Shown: positions 9,132 to 15,720 of the stretch, one piece after another
Layout: every line of letters starts with the position of its first letter
Position numbering within the stretch: the first letter of the stretch is position 1
NCBI RefSeq assembly: GCF_001984575.1
Contig: NZ_LZNS01000001.1
Span: 4,421,022-4,485,021 of the forward strand
Direction of reading: 5' to 3'
Source of the DNA: Streptomyces sp. MP131-18
GTDB lineage: Bacteria; Actinomycetota; Actinomycetes; Streptomycetales; Streptomycetaceae
DNA length: 64,000 nucleotides
Notes under the pieces: generated by a model
Databases searched by the model: none
The model's input: only the letters and a program-made list of their open reading frames with translations
Told to the model about the DNA's origin: nothing
Translations under genes and position numbers: made by a program

Positions 9132-9147
9132 CTAGGTCTAGACCATG
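9132..9147. promoter_or_regulatory. DasR-type operator (dre) upstream of chitin LPMO
   Basis: The perfect palindrome GGTCTAGACC (9135-9144), with flanks CTA and ATG, matches the core of the DasR responsive element known from Streptomyces (TGGTCTAGACCA). It lies between the LPMO start (8981) and the 3' end of the beta-lactamase gene. On the minus strand TATAAG lies at 9165-9160, so the site is close to a plausible promoter. Binding by DasR is inferred. Confidence 0.75.
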
Positions 9148-9213
9148 CCAGCCGGGGCCCTTATACGGCAATAAGTCGGCTCAAGATTTTTGCGGCGCCG
9201 GGGGCCGCCCTGG

Positions 9214-10149
9214 CTATCGGTTCAGTGCCTCCGTGGCCGCGGAGGCGGCTCGGGCGATCAGGGCGTCGTCGCGTTCGGCGTTCTCTTCGTCGCGGCTGGA
9301 CATGACCGCCAGAACGATGGGGTTGCCGCCGTCGTCCGGCCATGCCACGGCGATGTTGTTGCGTCCGCCGTAGCCGGCGGTGCCGCTCTTGTCGGCCACG
9401 GTCCAGTCGTCCGGGAGGCCGGCGCTGATCAGGGTCTCGCCGGTCGTGTTCGTTTCCATCCACTGCCTGAGCAGTTGACGTTCGTCGTTGTCCAGCGCGT
9501 CGCCGAGCAGGAACGTTCTCAGGCTGCCGGCCATCGCCTGCGGAGTGCTCGTGTCACGGATGTCGCCCGGCCGCCCTTCGCTCAGGTCCGGCTCGTACCG
9601 GTCCATCTCGGTGACGTCGTCGCCGTGTTCCTCCAGGATCGCCTCCAGCCCCTCGGGTCCACCGAGTGCGTCGAACAGGAGGTTGGCCGCCGTGTTGTCG
9701 CTGTACCAGAGGGTGGCGGCGGACAGTTCGCGCAGGCTCATCCCGGTGTCGACGAAGTTTTCCGTCACGGGCGAGTTGGCGATCAGGTCGTCGTCCGAGT
9801 AGGTGACGACCTCGTTCATGCCGTCGAGCCCGTACTCCTGGAGCACGGCGCCCACCGCCAGGGCCTTGAACGTGGAGGCGTACGCGAACCGTTCGTCCGC
9901 CTGGAAGGCGACCTCCCGACCCGTGCCCGTGTCGAGGGCGTAAACGCCGAGCCGCGCGTCGAACTCGCGCTCGAGCTCGCGGAACTCCTCTTCGGCGGAC
10001 TCCGCCGAAGACGACGCCACGGCCGGTGCCGTGGCCGACGCCGTCGGCGCCGACCGCGTGGTCTCGTGGCCGCAGGCCGGGAGCGCCGCGAGCGCGAGGG
10101 CGCCGGCCGCCCAGGCGGCGCCGCGGCGCATGCCGAGCAGGTATGTCAT
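9214..10149 (-). CDS. blaL: Class A beta-lactamase, lipoprotein
   Basis: Product of 311 aa. The leader ends in a lipobox LPAC with Cys26, so the enzyme is likely lipid-anchored. Class A motifs are complete: STFK (92-95), SDN (150-152), Glu186 in RYEPDL of the omega loop, and KSG (254-256). It hydrolyses penicillins and related beta-lactams outside the membrane. GGAGG eight bases before the ATG at 10149 sets the start, although the frame is open for ten more codons. It is divergent from a LysR gene that is followed by a BlaB-like gene, the arrangement known from S. cacaoi, hence the symbol. Confidence 0.9.
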   Translation of the reverse strand: MTYLLGMRRGAAWAAGALALAALPACGHETTRSAPTASATAPAVASSSAESAEEEFRELEREFDARLGVYALDTGTGREVAFQADERFAYASTFKALAVGAVLQEYGLDGMNEVVTYSDDDLIANSPVTENFVDTGMSLRELSAATLWYSDNTAANLLFDALGGPEGLEAILEEHGDDVTEMDRYEPDLSEGRPGDIRDTSTPQAMAGSLRTFLLGDALDNDERQLLRQWMETNTTGETLISAGLPDDWTVADKSGTAGYGGRNNIAVAWPDDGGNPIVLAVMSSRDEENAERDDALIARAASAATEALNR

Positions 10150-10230
10150 GGGGAGAACCTCCAAGCCTTCGCGGAACATCTGCCGCTACCTTGCGGCCCG
10201 CGGCCCCTTGCCGTCCAAGACACGGGCGTA

Positions 10231-10261
10231 CGTTCCCATGCTGATTTGGCATAGTGGAACG
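10231..10261. promoter_or_regulatory. Dyad operator candidate between blaL and blaA
   Basis: CGTTCC (10231-10236) and GGAACG (10256-10261) are inverted around an inner ATGC ... GCAT pair, one base off centre. The dyad abuts the GTG start of the LysR gene and lies in the 112-bp divergent promoter region. It is where a BlaA-like activator would bind to control both genes. The TTTGGCAT portion has LysR-box character. Confidence 0.5.
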
Positions 10262-11221
10262 GTGGATCTTGTAGGGGCCTGCCGCGCGTTCGTGCACGTG
10301 AGCGAGCGCGGCAGTTTCACGGTCGGCGCGGCGGCGGCCAGGATGGCCCAGTCCGTCGCGAGCCGCCGCGTGGCCGCGCTGGAGCGGCACCTCGGCCAGC
10401 GGCTGCTCGAACGGTCCTCGCGCGCCGCGACCTTGACGCCGTTCGGCCGGGACATGCTGCCCCTGGCGGCGGACCTCGTGCGGCTGGCCGACCGCCTTGA
10501 GCACGAGGCGGAGGCCGCCCGGCACCGGCCGCTGCGGCTGGCCGTTCCCGCGACCTGCCCCACCGGCGCGCTCGCCCGCCTCATCGCGGACGCGCGCGGC
10601 AACGGCCTGCTCCTCGACCCGCGCCCGGCCGCACCCGAGGAACGTGCCGGTCTCGTGAAGTCCCGGCAGGTGCGCGCGGCGCTGCTGGCGCTGCCGCCGG
10701 CCGAGGCGTCCTGGACCGTTCCGCTCGGCCTGGCCGTCGCGCACGGCCCGCGCCGGGGGCCTGCCGGGACCGAGTCCGGGGAAGGGCCCATGTACCTGGA
10801 CACCCTGCGTCCCGGCCGCGCCGACCGGGATCGGCGGCCCCGGCGGGTCTGGCTCCAGGCGGAGGACGACGTTCCGCATGTGCGGGACTGCCTGGTGCGG
10901 CTGCGTGACGCCGTCGGTCTGCGCCCGACGCAGCTCGCCCTCGCGTCCGGCCTCGCGGCCGCGGCGGCCGATGTGCTGAGCCACGGCGACGCGCTGCTGT
11001 GCTCGCCCGCGCAGGCCGGGCAGCTGGGGCTGCACTGGCGCCCGCTGGGCGAGCTGGCCGCCGGCCTCGCCCGGGGTTACGCGCTGGCCGCTGCCGACGA
11101 GGCCGACGCCGTTCGCATCCGCGAGAGTTGCGCGGCGGGCATCGCGCGATGTCTCGGGGCGGATGCGGACGCGGCGGCGGCGGATGCGGATGCGGCGGCG
11201 GACGCCGGAGTCGCCCGGTGA
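10262..11221 (+). CDS. blaA: LysR-family activator of beta-lactamase, BlaA-like
   Basis: Product of 319 aa. The N-terminal winged HTH reads GACRAFVHVSERGSFTVGAA, then SVASRRVAALERHLG and RLLERSSRAATLTPFG. The effector domain is more divergent. GTG 10262 gives the start MDLVGACRAF typical of BlaA; an ATG at 10238 is in frame but would overlap the operator dyad. It should bind the divergent promoter and activate the beta-lactamase. Its stop overlaps the next start (GTGA, 11218-11221), coupling it to the BlaB-like gene. The C-terminus ends in an Ala/Asp repeat encoded by GCGGATGC-like units. Confidence 0.88.
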   Translation: MDLVGACRAFVHVSERGSFTVGAAAARMAQSVASRRVAALERHLGQRLLERSSRAATLTPFGRDMLPLAADLVRLADRLEHEAEAARHRPLRLAVPATCPTGALARLIADARGNGLLLDPRPAAPEERAGLVKSRQVRAALLALPPAEASWTVPLGLAVAHGPRRGPAGTESGEGPMYLDTLRPGRADRDRRPRRVWLQAEDDVPHVRDCLVRLRDAVGLRPTQLALASGLAAAAADVLSHGDALLCSPAQAGQLGLHWRPLGELAAGLARGYALAAADEADAVRIRESCAAGIARCLGADADAAAADADAAADAGVAR

Positions 11222-12123
11222 ACGCCGCCGCGCTGCTGGCGGAGCTGCGCCGGATGCTGGACGACGGCGGGCTGCACGGCTCGTTCCTCGTCCGCGATCT
11301 GGCGACGGGTGAGGAGCTGGGCATCGATCCGGACACCGAGTTCCCGCTCGCCTCCCTGGTGAAGGTGCCGCTCGCCCTGGCGACGCTGGAACGCATCCGG
11401 CGCGGCGAGCTGAACGGCGCGGACGTGGTGGAGGTGCCGCCCGGGCGGATCACGACGCCGGGGCCGACGGGCCTGAGCCGGTTCCGCCACGCGGCCCGCA
11501 TCGCCGTGGACGACCTGCTGTACCTCAGCACGTCGATCAGCGACGGCGTGGCCGCGGACGAACTGTTCCGGCTCACCCCGCCGTCCGAGGTCGCGGCGAT
11601 CCTGCGCCGGCTCGGGCTGCGTGGGATCGCGGTGCGCCACACGATGCGGGAGCTGACCGACACCCCGGTGGAACGTTTCGACGCGGCGGACGTGCACCTC
11701 GCGCACGCCCTCGCGATCGACGCGGGCACGGCGGGGCGCGGCCACCGGGTGCCGCAGCTCGACGTCTCGCGCGCGAACGCCGGTACGGCTCGCGCGTTCG
11801 TCGATCTGCTCCAGGCGCTGTGGTCGCGGCCGTCGGCGGTGGACCCGGGCGTCGCCGCGCGCCTGCGGACGCTCATGGCCGACAACGTCCTGCGCCACCG
11901 CCTCGCCCCGGACTTCGTCTCCGACGCCGCCACCTGGTCGTCCAAGACGGGGACGTTGCTCAACCTCCGCCACGAGGCGGGCGTCGTCGAGCACGCGGAC
12001 GGCCAGGCGTACGCCGTGGCCGTGCTGACCGAGTCGCGGGTGGCCGCGAGCAGCCAACCCGCCGCCGATGCCCTCATGGGGCAGGTGGCGCGGCGCCTCC
12101 GCGACCGTATCCGTTCGGACTGA
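11218..12123 (+). CDS. blaB: BlaB-like serine hydrolase, regulatory partner of BlaA
   Basis: Product of 301 aa with no signal peptide, so it should be cytosolic. It has the fold motifs of a penicillin-recognising enzyme: SLVK (46-49), SDG (108-110) and KTG (243-245). In S. cacaoi, BlaB is required with BlaA for beta-lactamase induction and is not known to hydrolyse penicillin. The same role is likely here given the blaL-blaA-blaB layout and the 4-base overlap with blaA. SDG in place of SDN fits that picture. Its ligand, perhaps a cell-wall fragment, is unknown. Confidence 0.85.
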   Translation: MNAAALLAELRRMLDDGGLHGSFLVRDLATGEELGIDPDTEFPLASLVKVPLALATLERIRRGELNGADVVEVPPGRITTPGPTGLSRFRHAARIAVDDLLYLSTSISDGVAADELFRLTPPSEVAAILRRLGLRGIAVRHTMRELTDTPVERFDAADVHLAHALAIDAGTAGRGHRVPQLDVSRANAGTARAFVDLLQALWSRPSAVDPGVAARLRTLMADNVLRHRLAPDFVSDAATWSSKTGTLLNLRHEAGVVEHADGQAYAVAVLTESRVAASSQPAADALMGQVARRLRDRIRSD

Positions 12124-12131
12124 GGCGGGCA

Positions 12132-12166
12132 TGCCGCCCGAACGCGCGGGGCGCGTCCGGGCGGCA
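12132..12166. terminator. Terminator hairpin between blaB and cellulose LPMO gene
   Basis: TGCCGCCCG pairs with CGGGCGGCA, and after a one-base mismatch ACGCG pairs with CGCGT. This gives a stem of about 15 bp between the two convergent genes. It could stop transcription from both sides. Confidence 0.7.
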
Positions 12167-12189
12167 CCGGGCCGGGCGGCTCACAAGGC

Positions 12190-12867
12190 TCAGAAGGTCA
12201 CGTCGCTGCAGAAGAAGTAGATCTGGTCGGCGTGCGAGGCTTTCCAGATCGTGTACACGATGTGGTGCCCGGAACGGCCGGGTGCCTGGACGTCAACGGT
12301 GTAGTGGTTCGCGGGTGCGTACCTGCCGGTCGAGGCCACCTGCTCCAGGTCGCCCCAGTCGAGGGCGTCCGTCTGGGCGTTGTAGCCCTGCCTGGTCACG
12401 TAGACGTGGAGGTAGTCGGCGCCGTGGTACGCCTGGTCGAGCACGTCGACCGTGAAGTTGCTGCTGATCTGCGAGGTCTTCCATGCGCCGGGCGTGTCCA
12501 TGGAGTCGTAGCGGCCGTCTCCGGTCCGGCCGGCGCTGCACAGCTGGTTGTCGGGGATATGGGCCTGGAAGTTGCCGCCGGTGCCTTCGCGGTACAGGCC
12601 GTTCCAGTTCCACATGGCGTTCGTGTCGTGCTGCCACGCCTGCCAGCACATGGGGTCTTCCTGCGCCATGTCCGGGTTCTGGAAGTCGCTGCCCCAGCGC
12701 TGCCAGCAGCCGTAGTTGCGGGAGAGCGGGTCGGCGGTCGAACCGTGGGCGGACGCGGCCGGGGTGGACCAGGGCGTTACCAGGAGGGTGGCGGCGGCCA
12801 GAACCGCCAGGAGGGCGCGGAGCGTCCAGCCGCGCGCGTCGGTGCGGTTATGTCTCAGCGTTAACAC
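12190..12867 (-). CDS. AA10 lytic polysaccharide monooxygenase, cellulose type, TTA-containing
   Basis: Product of 225 aa. The signal peptide ends at AASA-40, leaving His41 (HGSTADPLSR) as the first mature residue; the second brace histidine is His148 (AYHGADYLHV). NYGCWQRWG, GGNFQAHIPDNQLC and SGHHIVYTIWKASH are typical of the cellulose-active CBM33/AA10 branch. The start is GTG 12867 with GAGGAG five bases before it. The second codon is TTA, the leucine codon read by bldA tRNA, so translation probably depends on bldA. A perfect CebR box lies 37 bp upstream. No CBM follows. It would cleave crystalline cellulose oxidatively outside the cell. Confidence 0.92.
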   Translation of the reverse strand: MLTLRHNRTDARGWTLRALLAVLAAATLLVTPWSTPAASAHGSTADPLSRNYGCWQRWGSDFQNPDMAQEDPMCWQAWQHDTNAMWNWNGLYREGTGGNFQAHIPDNQLCSAGRTGDGRYDSMDTPGAWKTSQISSNFTVDVLDQAYHGADYLHVYVTRQGYNAQTDALDWGDLEQVASTGRYAPANHYTVDVQAPGRSGHHIVYTIWKASHADQIYFFCSDVTF

Positions 12868-12903
12868 TGCGACTCCTCGTCCGGAGGGGGTGGATGTCCG
12901 GGG

Positions 12904-12917
12904 TTGGGAGCGCTCCC
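12904..12917. promoter_or_regulatory. CebR-type operator upstream of cellulose LPMO
   Basis: The 14-base palindrome TGGGAGCGCTCCCA is the CebR binding consensus known from Streptomyces, where CebR represses cellulose-utilisation genes until cello-oligosaccharides release it. It lies 37 bp before the GTG start, placed to block the promoter or early transcript. Confidence 0.88.
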
Positions 12918-12948
12918 AGATGGAGGGACTTTTCCCCGCCGTCATCTG

Positions 12949-12963
12949 ATTGAAACGTTCAAT
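12949..12963. promoter_or_regulatory. LacI-like palindrome
   Basis: ATTGAA and TTCAAT are inverted around ACG. The TTGAAACGTTCAA core resembles LacI/GalR-type operators. It lies further upstream of the same LPMO gene and could be a second sugar-responsive site. The regulator is unknown. Confidence 0.35.
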
Positions 12964-12994
12964 GCGGGACGCGTTCGGCTTCGGCGGAGGCCGC

Positions 12995-13300
12995 TCAGCC
13001 GGGCAGTGTCGCCGCCAGGCTGCGGGCCGGCGGCCAGGCGCCGTACGTGGTGTTCGGGACCACGGTGAACGTGGTGCCGCTGTCGCGGCCGTGCGCGCTG
13101 CGGAAGGACACACCCGCGTCGAGCCCCCTGGAGGACCGCGTCGCGCCGGCCAGGGCGAAGCGGGTCTCCATCCGGTTGGGGACGCCGAGGCCGCGCTCCG
13201 CCAGGCCGGACGCCTCCGCCGGTTCGGTCCCGTCCGCGCGGTCCACTCGGACCACCTCGGAGAACCGCGTCTTCCGAGCGAGGCTCCTGATGTGGGTCCC
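12995..13300 (-). pseudogene. 3' fragment of an unidentified gene
   Basis: One minus-strand frame has almost only G or C at third positions and reads sensibly: KTRFSEVVRVDRADGTE, LGVPNRMETRFALAGATRSS, GTTFTVVPNTTYGAWPPARS, ending at a TGA at 12995. No start codon or ribosome site lies upstream and the coherence fades near 13300. I take it as the tail of a gene whose front is lost. I do not recognise the family. Confidence 0.45.
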
Positions 13301-13361
13301 GCACCCGTGCGCATCGTTTTTCCGCGGGCAGGGGCGGTCCCGGCCTTGTCGGGGCCGGGGC

Positions 13362-14444
13362 TCAGGCCTGCGTCGGGGAGCGGATCGAGGACCGCGAGCG
13401 GGGGTGCTGGTGGTGGCCGCCACCGGGGCGCGGGCCGGGGAGCGGGCCGGCGACCGGGCGTGGGCCGGGGTGGGCCGGGAGGGGACGTTCGGTCGCGGGG
13501 GAGGCCGTGGCCGCGGTCCGCCGGAACTCGCTCGGGTTGGTGCCCCTGACCCGTTTGAACGCCGCGCTGAACCCGAACGGGTCGGAGTAACCCACCGTGC
13601 GGGCGATGTGGGCGACGGTGGCGGCCTCCTGCTCGACCAGCAGGTCGGCCGCGAGCGTCATGCGCCAGCGGGTGAGGTAGGTCAGCGGCGGCTCGCCCAC
13701 CAGGTCCGCGAACCGTTTGGCCAGCGTCGAACGCGACACCCCGGTGTGCTCGGCCAGCGCGGTGACCGTCCAGGGCGCCGCCGGCTCGGCGTGCAGCAGG
13801 CGCAGCGCGTCGCCGACCACCGGGTCCCGCTGGGCGGCCCACCAGGCCGGGGGCTCGCCGCCGGGCCGGTCGAACCACTCGCGCAGCGTGCAGACAAGCA
13901 TCCAGTCCAGCAGCCGGTCGAGCACCACCTGCTGGCCCGGCGTGTCGACGGCGACCTCGGCGGCGACATGGTCCAGCACGGCGTCGGCCGTGTCCCCGGC
14001 GGCCGCGCGCAGCACGACGGGCAGCGCGTCCAGCAGGCGGCGGCTGATCTCGCCGCGCACCGGATAGGCGCCGACGATCAGGGTCGTCGCGCCGCGGCCG
14101 TCACCGGCGTCCCCACCGCGGTCGTGCCAGCCGCGCCGGTGCCGGGTCCCGCCCTGCTCGGGCGTCGCGCAGTGCTCGCCGCACGCGATCGGTTCGGCGC
14201 GGGTGCCGATCTCGTCGACGAAGGTGAACGTCGCGGGGCCGCGCACGACGATCGTCTCGCGGGCGCGGAGCAGCTCGGGCGGACCGTGCTCCGGCACGAT
14301 CCAGCCCGCCCCGTTGAGGACGGTGCACAGGGTCAGCGGCGCGCCGTCCACGAAGTGCAGTGCCCAGGGCGGGGACAGGGCCGAGCTGCCGAACGACGAG
14401 CCGTGGGCTCGCACTCCGCGGATCAGGTCACTGAACACGTCCAT
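13362..14444 (-). CDS. AraC-family transcriptional regulator
   Basis: Product of 360 aa. The N-terminal half is a cupin-like effector domain (HFVDGAPLTLCTVLNGAGW, ARETIVVRGPATFTF). The C-terminal half has two HTH units, VTALAEHTGVSRSTLAKRF and VAHIARTVGYSDPFGFSAAF, with the AraC end signature FKRVRGTNPSEFRR. A 45-residue Pro/Arg/His-rich tail follows that is not part of the family domain. It is divergent, across 91 bp, from a PPOX-fold protein that it probably controls. Regulators of this subgroup next to small oxidoreductases often answer to electrophiles, but nothing here shows the ligand. Confidence 0.88.
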   Translation of the reverse strand: MDVFSDLIRGVRAHGSSFGSSALSPPWALHFVDGAPLTLCTVLNGAGWIVPEHGPPELLRARETIVVRGPATFTFVDEIGTRAEPIACGEHCATPEQGGTRHRRGWHDRGGDAGDGRGATTLIVGAYPVRGEISRRLLDALPVVLRAAAGDTADAVLDHVAAEVAVDTPGQQVVLDRLLDWMLVCTLREWFDRPGGEPPAWWAAQRDPVVGDALRLLHAEPAAPWTVTALAEHTGVSRSTLAKRFADLVGEPPLTYLTRWRMTLAADLLVEQEAATVAHIARTVGYSDPFGFSAAFKRVRGTNPSEFRRTAATASPATERPLPAHPGPRPVAGPLPGPRPGGGHHQHPRSRSSIRSPTQA

Positions 14445-14535
14445 CTCAGCGAGGTTAGACGATTCAGACGATTACGCAGGCGATCAGGCTTCTTGCCTAT
14501 GGGATCGTCCGAGTCGGCCATGTTCAATCGGGGTC

Positions 14536-14964
14536 ATGAGCACCGACACCAGTTCGCTGACCACTCAGGACATCGAGTTCCTGCGACGCCCCCTGCACGG
14601 GTTCCTGTCCGTGGCCGGGGGGCCGCTCCCGCCACAGCCCCGGCCGGTGTGGTTCGAGGCCACCGCCGAGGGCACGATCCAACTGTTCACGAGCCCGGAC
14701 TCGCTCAAAGTGCGCCGCCTGCGCCGCGACCCCCGCGCCTCGATCGTCGTCGCCGCCCCGGTGGGTGAACGCGAGCGCTGGCTGTCGGTCGCCGGCCGCA
14801 CCACGGTGGAACCCGAAGGGGCACACGACCTGTGCACCCGCCTGGCCGCGCGCTACTGGGACCTCGACGACCCGGTCCACGCCGACGACCTCGCCGGAAT
14901 CCTGGCAGCGGACCAGGTTCGTATCGTCATCCACCCGGAGACCGTGAGTCGCTACACGCACTGA
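14536..14964 (+). CDS. PPOX-fold (pyridoxamine phosphate oxidase-like) flavoprotein
   Basis: Product of 142 aa, the usual length for a single split-barrel domain. It reads QDIEFLRRPLHGFLSVAG, then LFTSPDSLKVRRLRRDPRAS and GRTTVEPEG, which is the PPOX class pattern. Such proteins bind FMN or F420 and reduce or oxidise small molecules; the cofactor cannot be told from sequence alone. The ATG has only a weak GGGG upstream. It is divergent from the AraC regulator and its 3' end overlaps the antisense MerR fragment. Confidence 0.8.
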   Translation: MSTDTSSLTTQDIEFLRRPLHGFLSVAGGPLPPQPRPVWFEATAEGTIQLFTSPDSLKVRRLRRDPRASIVVAAPVGERERWLSVAGRTTVEPEGAHDLCTRLAARYWDLDDPVHADDLAGILAADQVRIVIHPETVSRYTH

Positions 14965-15086
14965 CCTTCGCGGCACCCTGTCCGGGTGGGGCCCGGGGCG
15001 GCGGCTCGCAGCAGCCCGGAGTCGGTGTGGAAGCGCAGGGCACTCGGGGTCAGCCCGGTGCGTCGGACGAAGACCCCGATCGGCAT
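14952..15086 (-). pseudogene. Truncated MerR-type regulator, HTH only
   Basis: An ATG at 15086 opens a 44-codon frame reading MPIGVFVRRTGLTPSALRFH then DSGLLR. This is the DNA-binding start of a MerR-family protein, but it stops 20 residues later without the wing, dimerisation helix or effector part. The end overlaps the PPOX gene antisense. It lies just outside the left island boundary at 15212 and may be damage linked to that insertion. Confidence 0.5.
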
Positions 15087-15211
15087 CAGCTCGGCGTGTG
15101 GCACCCCGCCATCGTCGGGCTTCGACCAACTCGAAGGTCAACACCGGCCAGGCGGGCGGAACCGCTCCGGCCGACCAGCCGAGCCGGCCGACCGGAGCGT
15201 CCCTCGTTCCG

Positions 15212-15230
15212 GGTACCCCCAACGGGATTC
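15212..15230. repeat. Distal att-like copy of the tRNA-Glu 3' end
   Basis: The 19 bases here are identical, in the same orientation, to 22353-22371, which form the 3' end of tRNA-Glu plus two bases beyond it. A tRNA end duplicated at the far side of a segment is the hallmark of integration by a site-specific recombinase. The segment between the copies is 7.1 kb and full of cargo genes and element relics. Confidence 0.75.
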
Positions 15231-15238
15231 CGGCAGCA

Positions 15239-15249
15239 TGCACGACATC
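15239..15249. repeat. Left inverted arm beside the att-like core
   Basis: TGCACGACATC begins eight bases inside the left core copy. Its exact reverse complement, GATGTCGTGCA, ends seven bases inside the right core copy (22335-22345). On a circular form the two would flank the core symmetrically, as recombinase or accessory-factor sites do. Confidence 0.6.
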
Positions 15250-15312
15250 GGCACCCCCTCGTGAGCTGGTCGTTTCCGCGACGATGACCCTGCCGCGCCG
15301 CCCGCGAGTTCC

Positions 15313-15660
15313 TCATCGAGGCCGGCAGCCCGTCGGCCATCCGCCGTTGCGACTGGTCGTCTCGCCCTGGAAGCCGTTCCCCCAGCCCTCCACCGGCCCG
15401 GTACCCGACGGAGCAGGTGCCCGGCGTCTCACCACCGGTGGTCGTGACCGCCACGGCGCCCGAGCGTTCGGATCGGTTGCCAGCCGCGTCCCTGGCATAG
15501 ACCGCGAACGCGGAGGGTGTGTTCGCGGTCAGGCCGGAGACGGTGACGCGGCGGGAGACCGAGCCGGTGACCTGCGTCTCGGTGCCGCCGTCGACACCGA
15601 CAACGTCGTAGCCGGAGGCCCTCACATTGTCCGTGGAAAGTCTCCGGCTGGGGGCGCCGA
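15313..15660 (-). pseudogene. FnIII-CBM2 relic of a cellulase or chitinase
   Basis: Downstream of the cellulase gene and on the same strand, one frame gives most of a fibronectin type III domain: STDNVRASGYDVVGVDG, VTVSGLTANTPSAFAVYARD, AAGNRS. It then reads PGTCSVGYR, the opening of a family 2 carbohydrate-binding module. The module continues in another frame as WGNGFQGETTSRNGGW and stops at 15313. The first FnIII strand and most of CBM2 are missing. It looks like the detached, decayed tail of the GH5 enzyme at 15721 or of a similar secreted enzyme. Confidence 0.7.
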
Positions 15661-15720
15661 GGCGCGGTCACCGCCGAGGCGGTGGGGGGCCGGGTGCCTC
15701 GGTGCCTCGGTGCCTCGGTG

